Assembly: GCF_000244955.1 (NCBI RefSeq)
Contig: NZ_CM001439.1
Coordinates: 3,766,643 to 3,830,642, forward strand
Source: Saccharomonospora marina XMU15
Lineage (GTDB): Bacteria > Actinomycetota > Actinomycetes > Mycobacteriales > Pseudonocardiaceae
Reading direction: 5' to 3'
DNA: 64,000 nt
The first letter of the stretch is position 1. Every line of letters starts with the position of its first letter. Shown here piece after piece: positions 1-8,744 of this stretch. Both the position numbers and the translations under genes were made by a program. The notes beneath the pieces were generated by a model. It did no database searches. It was given only the letters and a program-made list of their open reading frames with translations, and was not told the origin of the DNA.

Positions 1-781
1 CGCACCCGGTCGGCCGACACGCTGCTGTGGCGCGCCGCGGGCATCGCGCTGCTGTCGGCCGCGGTGCTCGCGTCGCTGGTGACACCGCTGGGGCGGTGGG
101 CGGTCGGCGACCTGTCGGTGGGGGTGGTGTGGTTCAACGCGATGGAGGTGGTCGCCTGGGCCGCTGTGTGGCTGGCGGGGTGGGGCGCGAACTCCGCGAT
201 GGCCCTTGTGGGCGGCTACCGGTTCCTCGCGCAGGGGCTCGCCTACGAACTCCCGCACATGTTCGCGCTCACCACGGCCGCGCTCGGCGCAGGCTCGCTG
301 CGCGTCGCCGACATCGTGGGTGCGCAGCGGGACCTGTGGTTCGTGGTATGGATGCCGGTCGCCTTCGTGGTGTTCCTCGTCTCGGTGCTGGCGATGGCGT
401 TCTTCCGCCCGTTCGACCATCCGCTCGGCCGCGACACCGCGGGCGGCGTGCTGGCCGAACTGTCCGGAGTGGACCGGCTGGTGTTCGTGTCCGGTCGCTG
501 GCTGCTGCTGGTGTCCGGGGCGGCGATGTCGGTGCCGCTGTTCCTCGGTGGCGGGCTGGGGCCGCTGCTGCCTGGCTGGCTGTGGACGCTGGTGAAGACG
601 GGGCTGGCTGTGGACGCTGGTGAAGACGGCGGCAGTGCTGGCCGCGCTGGTGTTCCTCGGCCGCAGGGTACCGACGATTCGCATGGACAGGTTCGAGGAG
701 TTGTCCTGGCTGGTGCTGGTGCCGCTGACCCTGGTGCAGGCACTCGTCGTCGCCGTGGTCGTGCTCGTGGAAGGCGGGTGA
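1..781 (+). pseudogene. nuoH: NADH-quinone oxidoreductase subunit H, 5' partial and frameshifted
   Basis: Complex I membrane subunit that links the quinone site to the proton-pumping arm. The gene enters from the left edge in frame 1. It shows the family segment GYRFLAQGLAYELP and several membrane helices, up to LWTLVKT near position 600. An exact 28-bp tandem duplication then shifts the frame by one base. The proper C-terminus (RMDRFEELSW, a last helix, ending LVEGG and TGA at 779-781) continues in frame 2. With the duplication, frame 1 stays open through about 58 foreign residues into nuoJ. Removing one copy restores a normal NuoH. Either a real mutation or an assembly error; the protein as written lacks its last helix. 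Confidence 0.85.
574..629 (+). repeat. 28-bp perfect tandem duplication inside nuoH
   Basis: Bases 574-601 and 602-629 are identical (each starts GGCTGGCTGTGGACG and ends GAAGACGG). The bases on either side of the repeat do not match the period, so there are exactly two copies. Because 28 is not a multiple of 3, the second copy shifts the nuoH reading frame. Confidence 0.97.
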
Positions 782-1353
782 GCGCAGTCGTGTGGAGTGA
801 GGTCGCGTTCTGGTTGTGTGCCGCGGGCGCCGTCGGCGCGGGCATGCTGGTGTTTCGGGTGGACTCGATGGCCAGGGCGACCTTCGCGCTGCTGCTGTCG
901 TTCGTGCTGGCCGCCGTCACGCTGCTGCTGGTGGGCCTGACCTACCTCGGCGTGCTCGTCATCCTCATGATGATCATGGAGATGCTGGTGATGGCGGTCT
1001 TCATGGTCATGTACATGATGAACCCGGCCGGGCTGATGCCGATGACGATGGTGCACAACCGACGCGGCGCGATGGCGATCGCGGTGAGCACCTTCGCCGT
1101 GCTCGCCACGGGCATCCTGCTCGTCGACTGGCCGCGGTCGCCCGCCCGGCCGCCTGCAGAGCCGACCCACGCGCTCGGCGAAGCGCTCATGGGCTCGAAG
1201 ATGCTGGTGATGATGGTGCTCGGGCTCGGCCTGTTCGCCACCATCGTCGCCACCGTGGTGCTGGCCACCCACCGTGGCCGCTACGAGCGCTACGGCGACC
1301 GGCTCGACCGGCGCAGGCCGGACGACCCGACGCCGGGAGGTGTCGGCCGGTGA
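778..1353 (+). CDS. nuoJ: NADH-quinone oxidoreductase subunit J
   Basis: Small membrane subunit of complex I (191 aa) beside the NuoH/NuoK interface. It is strongly hydrophobic, with the conserved helix TYLGVLVILMMIMEMLVMAVF, whose acidic residue is typical of NuoJ. The GTG start at 778 overlaps the nuoH stop (GTGA), and the stop overlaps the nuoK start in the same way, so translation is probably coupled. Because of the nuoH frameshift, this gene is also in frame with the first part of nuoH. No nuoI lies between nuoH and nuoJ, unlike the usual H-I-J order. Confidence 0.9.
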   Translation: MSAVVWSEVAFWLCAAGAVGAGMLVFRVDSMARATFALLLSFVLAAVTLLLVGLTYLGVLVILMMIMEMLVMAVFMVMYMMNPAGLMPMTMVHNRRGAMAIAVSTFAVLATGILLVDWPRSPARPPAEPTHALGEALMGSKMLVMMVLGLGLFATIVATVVLATHRGRYERYGDRLDRRRPDDPTPGGVGR

Positions 1354-1655
1354 GCCTGCAGGACTACCTGTTGCTGGCGGCCGCGCTGTTCAGCGTGGGG
1401 CTTTACGGGGCGCTGTCGCAGCAGTCGATCGTCATGATCATGATGGGGCTGGAGCTGATCCTCAACGCGGTGATCGTCGGCGCGGCGGGGTTTTGGTACT
1501 TCACCTCCCCCGTTCGCCCGGACGGTCAGGTACTGGTGGTGCTGGCCGTGACGGCCATGGCCATCGAGATGGCCGTCGGCTTCGCCGTCACCACGGCACT
1601 GTTTCGCGCCCGCGACGTGGACATGACCGACATGGCCTCGGATCTGCGGGAGTGA
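1350..1655 (+). CDS. nuoK: NADH-quinone oxidoreductase subunit K
   Basis: Three-helix complex I subunit (101 aa), homologous to MrpC of Na+/H+ antiporters. Typical features are the N-terminal helix with the GLYGALSQQSIVMIMMGLELILNAV segment (conserved Glu in the second helix) and AVTAMAIEMAVGFAV (second conserved Glu). GTG start at 1350 in a GTGA overlap with nuoJ. Length is normal for the family. Confidence 0.93.
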   Translation: MSLQDYLLLAAALFSVGLYGALSQQSIVMIMMGLELILNAVIVGAAGFWYFTSPVRPDGQVLVVLAVTAMAIEMAVGFAVTTALFRARDVDMTDMASDLRE

Positions 1656-1661
1656 CGGCGG

Positions 1662-3500
1662 ATGCTGTGGGCGCTGGTGACCGTTCCCCTCGCGGCGGGG
1701 GTTGGCCTGCTGGTGTGGGGCAGGCGCGCCGACCGGGCCGCGGCTGCGGTGGCACTCGTCGCGGCCGTGCTGTCGTCGGCGCTGGCGATCGCATGCGCCG
1801 TCGTCAGGCCCTCGGCTTCGGTGTCCTATTTGGAGGGCATTTCGTTCGGGCTGCGGGTGGACGGGCTCTCCTCGGTCATGGTGGTGACCGTGACGGTGGT
1901 GGCGCTCGCCGTGCTGGTGTCCGGCGCGGGCGAGTTCGGCGCGGGCCAGGCCCGGCCCCGGTTCTTCGGGCTGCTGCTGGTGTTCGTCGCCGCGATGCTG
2001 GTGACCGTCACCGCCACCACGCTGCTGTCGCTGCTGATGGCGTGGGAGGTGATGGGTGCGATGTCCTACGCGCTGATCGGCCTGCACTGGCGGCGCGACC
2101 GAAACGTCGAGTCGGGCAACATCGCCTTCCTCACCACAAGGGCCGCCGACCTCGGCCTTTATCTCGCGGCGGGCGCGGCGCTGGCGGGCGGAGCGGACGG
2201 CCTGGCGCTGGCGGGGCTCGCGTCGCTGCCGGGCGGGTGGCGCGACGCCGTCGCGGCGGGCGTGGTGCTGGCAGCGCTCGGCAAGTCCGCCCAGTTGCCG
2301 TTCAGTTTCTGGTTGTCCAGAGCGATGGACGGCCCCAGCCCGGTGTCCGCGCTGCTGCACTCCGCGACGATGGTGGCCGCCGGGGCGTACCTGTTGCTGC
2401 GTATGCAGCCGCTGCTGGCCGCCACGGGCTGGGCAGCCTCGGTGGTGACCTGGGTCGGCATGGTCACGGCGCTGGCGCTGGGCGCGGTGGCGCTCGCGCA
2501 GCCCGACCTCAAACAATTGCTGGCCGCGTCCACGTGCGCGCAACTGGGGTTCATGGTGGTGGCCGCGGGGGCGGGAGGCATCGCAGCAGGCAGCGCGCAC
2601 CTGGTGACCCACGCGGTGACCAAGAGCCTGCTGTTCCTGGCCGCTGGTGCATGGCTGACCGCTTTGGGCACCCGGGACCTGGGGCGGTTGCGTGGCGCCG
2701 CTCGACGTTACCCGCTCGTGGGCGGCTCGTTCGTGGTCGGCGCGGCCTGCCTCGCCGGGCTGGCACCACTGTCCATGTGGGCCACCAAGGACCAGGTGCT
2801 GGCGGTGGCGCTGCACGAGTCGACGCCGCTGTACCTGCTCGGACTCGCGGCCTCGGCACTGTCGGCGGGCTACGCCGCGCGTGCGGCCGTGCTGGTGCTG
2901 GCTCCGCCACCGCAGACCCGACCCGGTCCGCCGGTGGCGGCGGCACAGCGATACCCGTTGCCACCGCTGGCGGCGGGTGCGGCACTGCTCGGCGTGCTCG
3001 CCGTGCACGGCGTGTGGACCGCCTACGCGGATGTGGTGGCGGGCGTCGCGCTGCCGACACCGGTGTGGTGGGAGTACCTGCTTTCCGCCGGGATCGCGCT
3101 GGTGGCGGCCGCCGCGGCGGCCGGTGTCGTGCGCAGGCTCGGCGACGTGCCGTCACAACGGCGGCTCGCGGACTGGTTCGGCCTGGAACGGCTGGCCTAC
3201 CTCGGCATCGTCGCGCCCGCGCTGAGCGGGACGCGGGCGCTGGCGCGGTTCGACGACCGGGTGGTCGACGGCGGCGTGCGTGCCGTCGGCACGTTCGGCA
3301 CGGCACTGGCCCGGCTCACCGACAACCGGCTGGAATGGTCGCTCGATTCGGCCGTGAGCACCGTGACCCGGCTGTTCCGCACGCTCGGCCGGTTGGCAAA
3401 GCGCCCGCAGACGGGGCAGCTGCACCAGTACTACGCGCAGGCGTTCGTGGCGCTGGCGGCGCTGGCGGCGCTGCTGATCCTGATTACGGCGGTGAGGTGA
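1662..3500 (+). CDS. nuoL: NADH-quinone oxidoreductase subunit L
   Basis: Antiporter-like proton-pumping subunit of complex I (612 aa, normal length). Visible family features are WEVMGAMSYALIG (conserved Glu), GKSAQLPFSFWLSRAMDGP (conserved Lys) followed by SALLHSATMVAAG, and a C-terminal stretch ending in a final helix that fits the long lateral helix of NuoL. Starts with ATG six bases after nuoK and overlaps the nuoM start at its stop codon. Confidence 0.93.
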   Translation: MLWALVTVPLAAGVGLLVWGRRADRAAAAVALVAAVLSSALAIACAVVRPSASVSYLEGISFGLRVDGLSSVMVVTVTVVALAVLVSGAGEFGAGQARPRFFGLLLVFVAAMLVTVTATTLLSLLMAWEVMGAMSYALIGLHWRRDRNVESGNIAFLTTRAADLGLYLAAGAALAGGADGLALAGLASLPGGWRDAVAAGVVLAALGKSAQLPFSFWLSRAMDGPSPVSALLHSATMVAAGAYLLLRMQPLLAATGWAASVVTWVGMVTALALGAVALAQPDLKQLLAASTCAQLGFMVVAAGAGGIAAGSAHLVTHAVTKSLLFLAAGAWLTALGTRDLGRLRGAARRYPLVGGSFVVGAACLAGLAPLSMWATKDQVLAVALHESTPLYLLGLAASALSAGYAARAAVLVLAPPPQTRPGPPVAAAQRYPLPPLAAGAALLGVLAVHGVWTAYADVVAGVALPTPVWWEYLLSAGIALVAAAAAAGVVRRLGDVPSQRRLADWFGLERLAYLGIVAPALSGTRALARFDDRVVDGGVRAVGTFGTALARLTDNRLEWSLDSAVSTVTRLFRTLGRLAKRPQTGQLHQYYAQAFVALAALAALLILITAVR

Positions 3501-5002
3501 GCGTGCTCAGTATCGTGGTGTTCTGGCCGCTGGCGGTCGCGGTGGTGCTGCTGGCGGTGCCCCGGCTCGGCGACTCCGTGGTGCGGTGGGCATGGGTGGT
3601 GGCCACCGCCGTCGAGGTGGCGCTGGTGGTGACGCTGTGGGTGGCCTACACCCCCGGCGCCTCCGGCTTCGGGTACGAGGTGAACCGGCGCTGGATTCCC
3701 ACCGTCGACTCCGGATACCACGTCGGCGTCGACGGGCTCAGCCTGCCGCTGGTGGCGGTGACCGCGGTGCTGTTCCTGGCGTGCGCGGTGTACTCGCTGC
3801 GGCAGACCCACCGGGTCAGGGCGTTCGTGGCGCTGTTCCTGTTCCTGTTCCTGGAGACGGTGTGCCTCGGGGTGTTCGTTGCGCTGGACCTGATCCTGTT
3901 CTTCGTCTTCTTCGATCTGTCCATCGTGGGCATGTACTTCGTCATCTCCGGCTGGGGGCATCGTGACGCGGCACGCGCGGCGCTGAAGTTCTTCCTCTAC
4001 ACCTTCGTCGGCTCGCTGGCGCTGCTGCTGGGTTTCATCGGGCTGTACGTCGCGGCGGACCCGGGCACGTTCGACATCGTGCGACTGTCCGAACTCAACC
4101 CGCTCGCCGGGCAGGGCACCTTCGGTGTGCTGGTGCTGCTGGCGATCGTGATCGGGCTGGCGATCAAGACGCCCACCGTGCCGTTCCACACCTGGCTTCC
4201 GCCCGCGCACACCGAGGCCCCAGCGGCGGGCTCGGCGATCCTGGCCGGGGTGTTGCTGAAGCTGGGTACCTACGGGTTCGTGCGCGTGGCCATGCCGCTG
4301 CTGCCCGCCACCTGGCGCGACTACGCGCCCGTGATCGTGGTGGTGGGGGTACTGAGCGTGCTCTACGGTGCGCTGGTGGCGCTCAGCCAGCGCGACTTCA
4401 AACGGATGATCGCCTACACGTCGGTGAACCACATGGGCTACGTGATCCTCGCGGTCGGCGCGGCGGGTCTGCTCGCCGGATCGAACGCGCAGGCGCACGA
4501 CCTCGCCGTCACCGGAGCCGTGACCCAGATGGTGAGCCACGGGTTGATCACCGGTGCGCTGTTCCTGCTCGCGGGCGTGCTGTTCGAACGGGGACGCACC
4601 TACGACATGGGCTCCTACGGCGGGCTGGCGGCGCGGGCCCCGAGGTTCGCGTGGCTGACCGCGCTCGCCGCGTTCGCCTCCCTCGGCCTACCGGGCTTCT
4701 CCGGGTTCATCGCGGAGTTCCAGATCTTCACCGGCTCGCTCGCGGGCGCGCCGGTGGCCACGGCGCTGGCCTTCCTCGGCATCCTCGTCACGGCCGCGCT
4801 GTTCCTGCGCGCATACCAACGGCTGTTCCTCGGCGCGCCCCGGTCGGCCACCGGCGGGGTCGTCGCAGACCTCACCGTGGCCGAGACGGTCTCGATCGCC
4901 CCGCTGATGGCGCTGGCCGTGGTGATCGGGTTGTTCCCGCGGTTCCTGCTGGACACGATCGAGCCCGCCGCCCGCACCCTCGGTTCGCTGCTGAGTCGCT
5001 GA
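3497..5002 (+). CDS. nuoM: NADH-quinone oxidoreductase subunit M
   Basis: Antiporter-like subunit of complex I (501 aa) with about 14 predicted helices. Diagnostic segments are LAIKTPTVPFHTWLPPAH (conserved Lys and His), EAPAAGSAILAGVLLKLG, and FKRMIAYTSVNHMG. GTG start at 3497 overlaps the nuoL stop (GTGA); a second GTG at 3503 is also possible. Bases 4610-4669 (GSYGGLAARAPRFAWLTALA) recur almost unchanged as an isolated fragment at 15363-15422. Confidence 0.93.
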   Translation: MSVLSIVVFWPLAVAVVLLAVPRLGDSVVRWAWVVATAVEVALVVTLWVAYTPGASGFGYEVNRRWIPTVDSGYHVGVDGLSLPLVAVTAVLFLACAVYSLRQTHRVRAFVALFLFLFLETVCLGVFVALDLILFFVFFDLSIVGMYFVISGWGHRDAARAALKFFLYTFVGSLALLLGFIGLYVAADPGTFDIVRLSELNPLAGQGTFGVLVLLAIVIGLAIKTPTVPFHTWLPPAHTEAPAAGSAILAGVLLKLGTYGFVRVAMPLLPATWRDYAPVIVVVGVLSVLYGALVALSQRDFKRMIAYTSVNHMGYVILAVGAAGLLAGSNAQAHDLAVTGAVTQMVSHGLITGALFLLAGVLFERGRTYDMGSYGGLAARAPRFAWLTALAAFASLGLPGFSGFIAEFQIFTGSLAGAPVATALAFLGILVTAALFLRAYQRLFLGAPRSATGGVVADLTVAETVSIAPLMALAVVIGLFPRFLLDTIEPAARTLGSLLSR

Positions 5003-5003
5003 C

Positions 5004-6425
5004 ATGAGGGCGACGATGCTGACGCAACTGTGGCTGCTGCTGCCCGAACTGCTGCTCACCGGCAGCGCCGTGCTCGGCCTGCTGCTGGGCTCCTTCCTGC
5101 CCCGGCGGCGGCAGTGGCTGGTGCGCGCGCTGGCCTTCTCGAGCTGCGCGGCGGGCGCGGTGGCGGCGGTGGCGTTCTGGGGCGAGCACACCACCGTGTT
5201 CGAGGGCGCCTACGCGCTCGACGTGGCCACCGCCACGGTGCGCGTGGCGGTGCTCGGCTCGGTGGCGCTGGTGCTGGCGCTGGCCGCCCCAGGGGTGCGC
5301 GGTGATCGGCGCGAGACCGAGTTCGTGGTGCTGTTGCTGCTCGGAGCGCTCGGCGCGGTCGTACTCGCGGGCGCGAACGACCTGCTGCTGCTCGCCGCGG
5401 CCTACCTCCTCGCCAGCGTCCCGCTGTACGCGCTCACCGCGTTCGCCAAGGACGCACCCGGCACCGAGGCGGCGATGAAGTACTACCTGATGGGCGCGCT
5501 GCTGGGGGTGATTATGCTGTTCGGCCTGACGGTGCTGCTGGGACTGGGCCGATCCACGGCGTACCCGCTGCTGGCGCAGACCCTGCCGGGCTCGGCCACC
5601 GCCGCGCTCGCCACCGGTGCCGTGCTGTTGCTGGCAGGGCCGCTGTTCAAGGCGGGGGCGGTCCCCGCGCACTTCTGGGTGCCCGATGTGGCCGAAGGCG
5701 CCAAGCCTTCGGTGGCAGCGCTGGTCACCACGATCCCGAAGCTCGGGGCGATCGTGGCGGTCTACCGGTTCGTCGCGGAGCCGCTCGCCGCCACCGGAGT
5801 GGACTGGCGAATGCTGCTGGCGGTGCTGGCGACCGCGACCATGACGCTGGGCAACCTGGCCGCGTTCTTCCAGGACAACGTGCGAAGGCTGCTGGGTTAC
5901 TCGACGATCAGCCAGGTCGGCTACCTGCTGATGGCGGTGGCGGCGGCGGGTACCGCGCTGGCGCTGCCCAGCCTGTTGCTCTACCTCATCGCGTACGCGG
6001 TGACCAATCTCGGTGCGTTCGCCGTGGTGGCCGCCGTGCCCGCCGCCCGCACCGTTGGCGACTACCGGGGTCTGGCGCGAAGCAGGCCCTGGCTGGCGCT
6101 GAGCCTGGTGGTGTGCCTGCTCGGGCTCGTCGGCACCCCGCCGACCGGGGTCTTCGCCGGGAAGCTCGCGGTGTTCACCGCCGCCTTCGAGGCCGGCCTC
6201 GGCTGGCTCGTCGTGGTGGCCGTGGTGAACACGGTGGCGAGCCTGTTCTACTACCTGCGCTGGGTCGCGCCCGCGGTGAGCCGCGACGGCCGAGGTTCCG
6301 CCGTCCCGGCGGCGGCGTGGCCCTCGGTCACCGCCTACGTCGCCGCGGTGGTGTCGCTGGCGCTGGGGCCGCTGGCGGGTCTGCTGCTCACGGCGGTCGG
6401 TGCGGGCCCTTCCCCACTGTCGTGA
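5004..6425 (+). CDS. nuoN: NADH-quinone oxidoreductase subunit N
   Basis: Third antiporter-like subunit of complex I (473 aa). Shows AAMKYYLMGALLGVIMLFG, GPLFKAGAVPAHFWVPDVAEG (conserved Lys) and NVRRLLGYSTISQVGYLL, all typical of NuoN. ATG at 5004; another ATG at 5016 is possible. Last gene of the nuo operon. Its stop lies one base from the end of the convergent arsR-type gene, and I see no hairpin between them. Confidence 0.93.
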   Translation: MRATMLTQLWLLLPELLLTGSAVLGLLLGSFLPRRRQWLVRALAFSSCAAGAVAAVAFWGEHTTVFEGAYALDVATATVRVAVLGSVALVLALAAPGVRGDRRETEFVVLLLLGALGAVVLAGANDLLLLAAAYLLASVPLYALTAFAKDAPGTEAAMKYYLMGALLGVIMLFGLTVLLGLGRSTAYPLLAQTLPGSATAALATGAVLLLAGPLFKAGAVPAHFWVPDVAEGAKPSVAALVTTIPKLGAIVAVYRFVAEPLAATGVDWRMLLAVLATATMTLGNLAAFFQDNVRRLLGYSTISQVGYLLMAVAAAGTALALPSLLLYLIAYAVTNLGAFAVVAAVPAARTVGDYRGLARSRPWLALSLVVCLLGLVGTPPTGVFAGKLAVFTAAFEAGLGWLVVVAVVNTVASLFYYLRWVAPAVSRDGRGSAVPAAAWPSVTAYVAAVVSLALGPLAGLLLTAVGAGPSPLS

Positions 6426-6426
6426 C

Positions 6427-6777
6427 TCAGCGGTCGCGGCGGTGGTGCGGGATGCCGAGGGTGACGTGATCGGCGTAGTCCAGTGCCTCGGCGACCAGCG
6501 CGCTCAGGTGATCGCTTGCCACGCGGTAGAGCACCCTTCTGCCGTCCTTGCGCGCGTGCACCAGTCCGGCCAGCCGCAGCCGGCCGAGGTGCTGCGACAC
6601 CGAGGAGCGCGAGGCGGGCACCCTGGCACTGAGCGTGCTGACGTCCTGCTCGGTGGTCAGCAGGCTCAGCAGTTGCAGCCGGGTGGGGTCGGCCAGCAGC
6701 GCCAGTACCTGCGCGGCCTCGGCGAACCGATCGGCCTCGGCCCGCAGGCCCCCGGAGACGTCGTCGTGCGCGCGCAT
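6427..6777 (-). CDS. ArsR/SmtB-family metal-responsive repressor
   Basis: DNA-binding repressor (116 aa) with a winged helix at about residues 25-90: LLADPTRLQLLSLL, the recognition region SRSSVSQHLGRLRLAGLV, and the wing RKDGRRVLYRV. Family members sense Zn, Co, Cd or As and derepress exporters. It diverges from a CDF cation exporter, which is the expected target. I took the ATG at 6777; a TTG at 6819 would add 14 poorly conserved residues. A dyad overlaps the start codon, which fits autoregulation. Confidence 0.85.
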   Translation of the reverse strand: MRAHDDVSGGLRAEADRFAEAAQVLALLADPTRLQLLSLLTTEQDVSTLSARVPASRSSVSQHLGRLRLAGLVHARKDGRRVLYRVASDHLSALVAEALDYADHVTLGIPHHRRDR

Positions 6778-6793
6778 GCTTGCATGATTGCGC
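6772..6793. promoter_or_regulatory. Candidate ArsR operator
   Basis: A perfect CATGC-TT-GCATG core at 6775-6786 is flanked by GCGCA and TGCGC in inverted orientation. It lies at the start codon of the arsR-type gene and 50 bp upstream of the CDF gene. Position and symmetry suit an ArsR-family operator controlling both genes; this is inferred. Confidence 0.45.
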
Positions 6794-6842
6794 GTCGTTC
6801 GCCAAGCTGGCAAGGGCAACGCCGGAACGGAGGGTTCGCTTC

Positions 6843-7880
6843 ATGGGTCGAGGGCACGAGCACGGACACGGGCACGGCCACGGTCGGGAGCGCGCGGGTG
6901 GCGTGCGCTCGGTGGTGGCGGGCCTTCGCCACCTGCTGACGCCACACAGCCATGACAGCGCCGACCGGATCGACACCGCGCTGGAGGCCAGCAGGCGGGG
7001 AATGCGCACGCTGGGCTGGTCCTTCGTCGCGTTGCTGGTCACCGCGGCCGTACAGGCGGTGGTGGTGCTGTTCACCGGTTCCGTGGCGCTGCTGGGCGAC
7101 ACGATCCACAACGTCGCCGACGCGCTGACCGCGGTGCCGGTGGCGATCGCATTCGTACTCGGCAGGCGGGTGGCCACCCGGCGCTTCACCTACGGTCTCG
7201 GGCGCGCGGAGGACCTGGCGGGACTGGTCGTGGTCCTGATCATCGCGGCCTCGGCCGTGCTGGCCGGATACGAGTCGGTGCACAGGCTGCTGGACCCGCA
7301 GCCGGTCACGAACCTGTGGGCGGTGGCGCTCGCGGGCGCGATCGGGTTCGCGGGCAACGAACTGGTCGCGCGCTGGCGCATCACGGTCGGGCGGCAGATC
7401 GGCTCGGCCGCGCTGGTGGCCGACGGGATGCACGCGCGCGTGGACGGCTTCACGTCGCTTGCCGTGGTGCTCGGCGCGGCCGGGGTGGCCGTGGGTTTCC
7501 CGCTCGCCGACCCGCTGATCGGACTGGCCATCACGGTCGCGATCCTGTTCGTGCTGCGCGACGCGGCGAGGGAAGTGCTGCGCAGACTCATGGACGCGGT
7601 GGACCCCGCGGCTGTCGAGCAAGCCGAGCGGACGGCGCTGGGTGTGGCGGGTGTACTCGACGCGGGTGAGGTGCGGATACGCTGGATCGGGCACAGCCTG
7701 CACGCCGAACTCGCGGTGACGGTCGCGGCCGAGCTGACGGTGCGCCAGGCTCATCTGATAGCACACCAGGTGGAGCACGACCTGCTGCACGCCATTCCCC
7801 GGCTGGCCAAGGCGGTTGTGCACACCCAACCCGCCGCGGGGGCCGACGAGGCCCACGCCCTGCTGGCCCACCACCGCTGA
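6843..7880 (+). CDS. Cation diffusion facilitator (CDF) family metal exporter
   Basis: Secondary transporter (345 aa) expected to export Zn2+ or a similar divalent metal in exchange for protons. It starts with a His-rich metal-binding tail (GHEHGHGHGHG), then six membrane helices. Helix II carries GDTIHNVADALT and helix V ADGMHARVDGFTSL, the HxxxD metal sites of CDF proteins, followed by a cytoplasmic C-terminal domain. ATG at 6843 has GGAGG about 10 bases upstream; the upstream start at 6780 would add residues before the His-rich tail. Divergent from an ArsR-type repressor. Confidence 0.92.
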   Translation: MGRGHEHGHGHGHGRERAGGVRSVVAGLRHLLTPHSHDSADRIDTALEASRRGMRTLGWSFVALLVTAAVQAVVVLFTGSVALLGDTIHNVADALTAVPVAIAFVLGRRVATRRFTYGLGRAEDLAGLVVVLIIAASAVLAGYESVHRLLDPQPVTNLWAVALAGAIGFAGNELVARWRITVGRQIGSAALVADGMHARVDGFTSLAVVLGAAGVAVGFPLADPLIGLAITVAILFVLRDAAREVLRRLMDAVDPAAVEQAERTALGVAGVLDAGEVRIRWIGHSLHAELAVTVAAELTVRQAHLIAHQVEHDLLHAIPRLAKAVVHTQPAAGADEAHALLAHHR

Positions 7881-7888
7881 CCACAACT

Positions 7889-7951
7889 CGCGAGTCCCCC
7901 GCTCCCGTCCGCGAGTCCCCCGCTCCCGTCCGCGAGTTCTGCGCTCCCGAC
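7889..7951 (+). repeat. 21-bp tandem repeat, three copies, 3' of the CDF gene
   Basis: Two identical units (7889-7909, 7910-7930; each begins CGCGAGTCCCCCGCTCCC) and a third diverged one (7931-7951), starting 8 bases after the CDF stop codon. The same unit in the same sense relative to the transcript follows the mgtE gene at 9073-9135. Confidence 0.9.
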
Positions 7952-8056
7952 TACGGATGTGCAGCCACGTACCGCCCGGGCACAACCGGATCACGCCCGC
8001 CCGAGGATTGTCGCCTGCTGTCTGCCAATGTTGCCCGAGTCGATCGAGGAGGTACG

Positions 8057-8665
8057 GTGACCGATCCCCTGGCGCAGCTCACGTGGCTGGACGGCGACAA
8101 CCCGCTGGACGACATCTTCTGCGTCTCCTTCTTCCACCAGCTCGCTCCGCGCGAGGTGTTGCGCCGCTTCGGCGCCCCCTCACCCGAGGGCGAGCGGATG
8201 ACGTTCGACGATCTCATCGAGGTGGTCAGCAGGCACGTCGAACAGACACAAGGTGCGAGCGGTAGCGGGTACGTCGGGGTGGTCCGTTGCGGCGAATGGA
8301 GCGTGGCGATCGAGCCGTACGGGTGGGAAGGCACGCTGCCCGAGGTGATCACCGGGCTGTCGCTGTCCAGCGAGGTCGTGGCGATCAACCGGCATGACTA
8401 CGCCGAGGACCACTTCGTCCACGCGGTGGACGGCACCGTCATCACGGGCCTGCTGCCGGATGTGCCGAGCCAGCGATACGGCAGCGAACCGGAGCGGCTC
8501 GTGCCGTTGCTGCGCGAGGTCGGCCTGGATCCGCTGGAGGAGGACGGTGAACGCCCCGAGTTCCCGATCGCTTCGGCTTTCGCGGTGGCGGCCAGGATGA
8601 CGGGTGTGCTCTTCACTCCGCAGTTGCTGAACCAACCGCTGCTCGTGGGTGACATCCGGACGTAG
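8057..8665 (+). CDS. DUF6461 family protein
   Basis: Soluble protein of 202 aa resembling the actinobacterial DUF6461 family: LAPREVLRRFGA, MTFDDLIEVV, GYVGVVRCGEWSVAIEPYGWEG and LLREVGLDP in order. Function unknown. GTG start at 8057 is set by a strong ribosome-binding site (GAGGAGGT, 8046-8053). Stands alone between a repeat-bearing intergenic stretch and a convergent amphi-Trp gene. Confidence 0.8.
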   Translation: MTDPLAQLTWLDGDNPLDDIFCVSFFHQLAPREVLRRFGAPSPEGERMTFDDLIEVVSRHVEQTQGASGSGYVGVVRCGEWSVAIEPYGWEGTLPEVITGLSLSSEVVAINRHDYAEDHFVHAVDGTVITGLLPDVPSQRYGSEPERLVPLLREVGLDPLEEDGERPEFPIASAFAVAARMTGVLFTPQLLNQPLLVGDIRT

Positions 8666-8695
8666 CCGTCGGCCGCCGAAACGTTGTCGCGGCGA

Positions 8696-8717
8696 CCGGG
8701 CCTCGCGAGCGGCCCGG
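8696..8717. terminator. Hairpin between convergent genes
   Basis: Inverted repeat CCGGGCC / GGCCCGG with an 8-base loop, in the 79-bp gap between the DUF6461 gene and the convergent amphi-Trp gene. No T-run. A bidirectional terminator is the likely role. Confidence 0.5.
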
Positions 8718-8744
8718 GCAGGCGGCCACCCGCGCACGTGAGGT

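Noticed and set aside
1662-3500. nuoL-M-N as an Mrp-type Na+/H+ antiporter operon
   Set aside because: nuoH, nuoJ and nuoK are present upstream and no MrpB, E, F or G genes follow, so complex I is the better reading.
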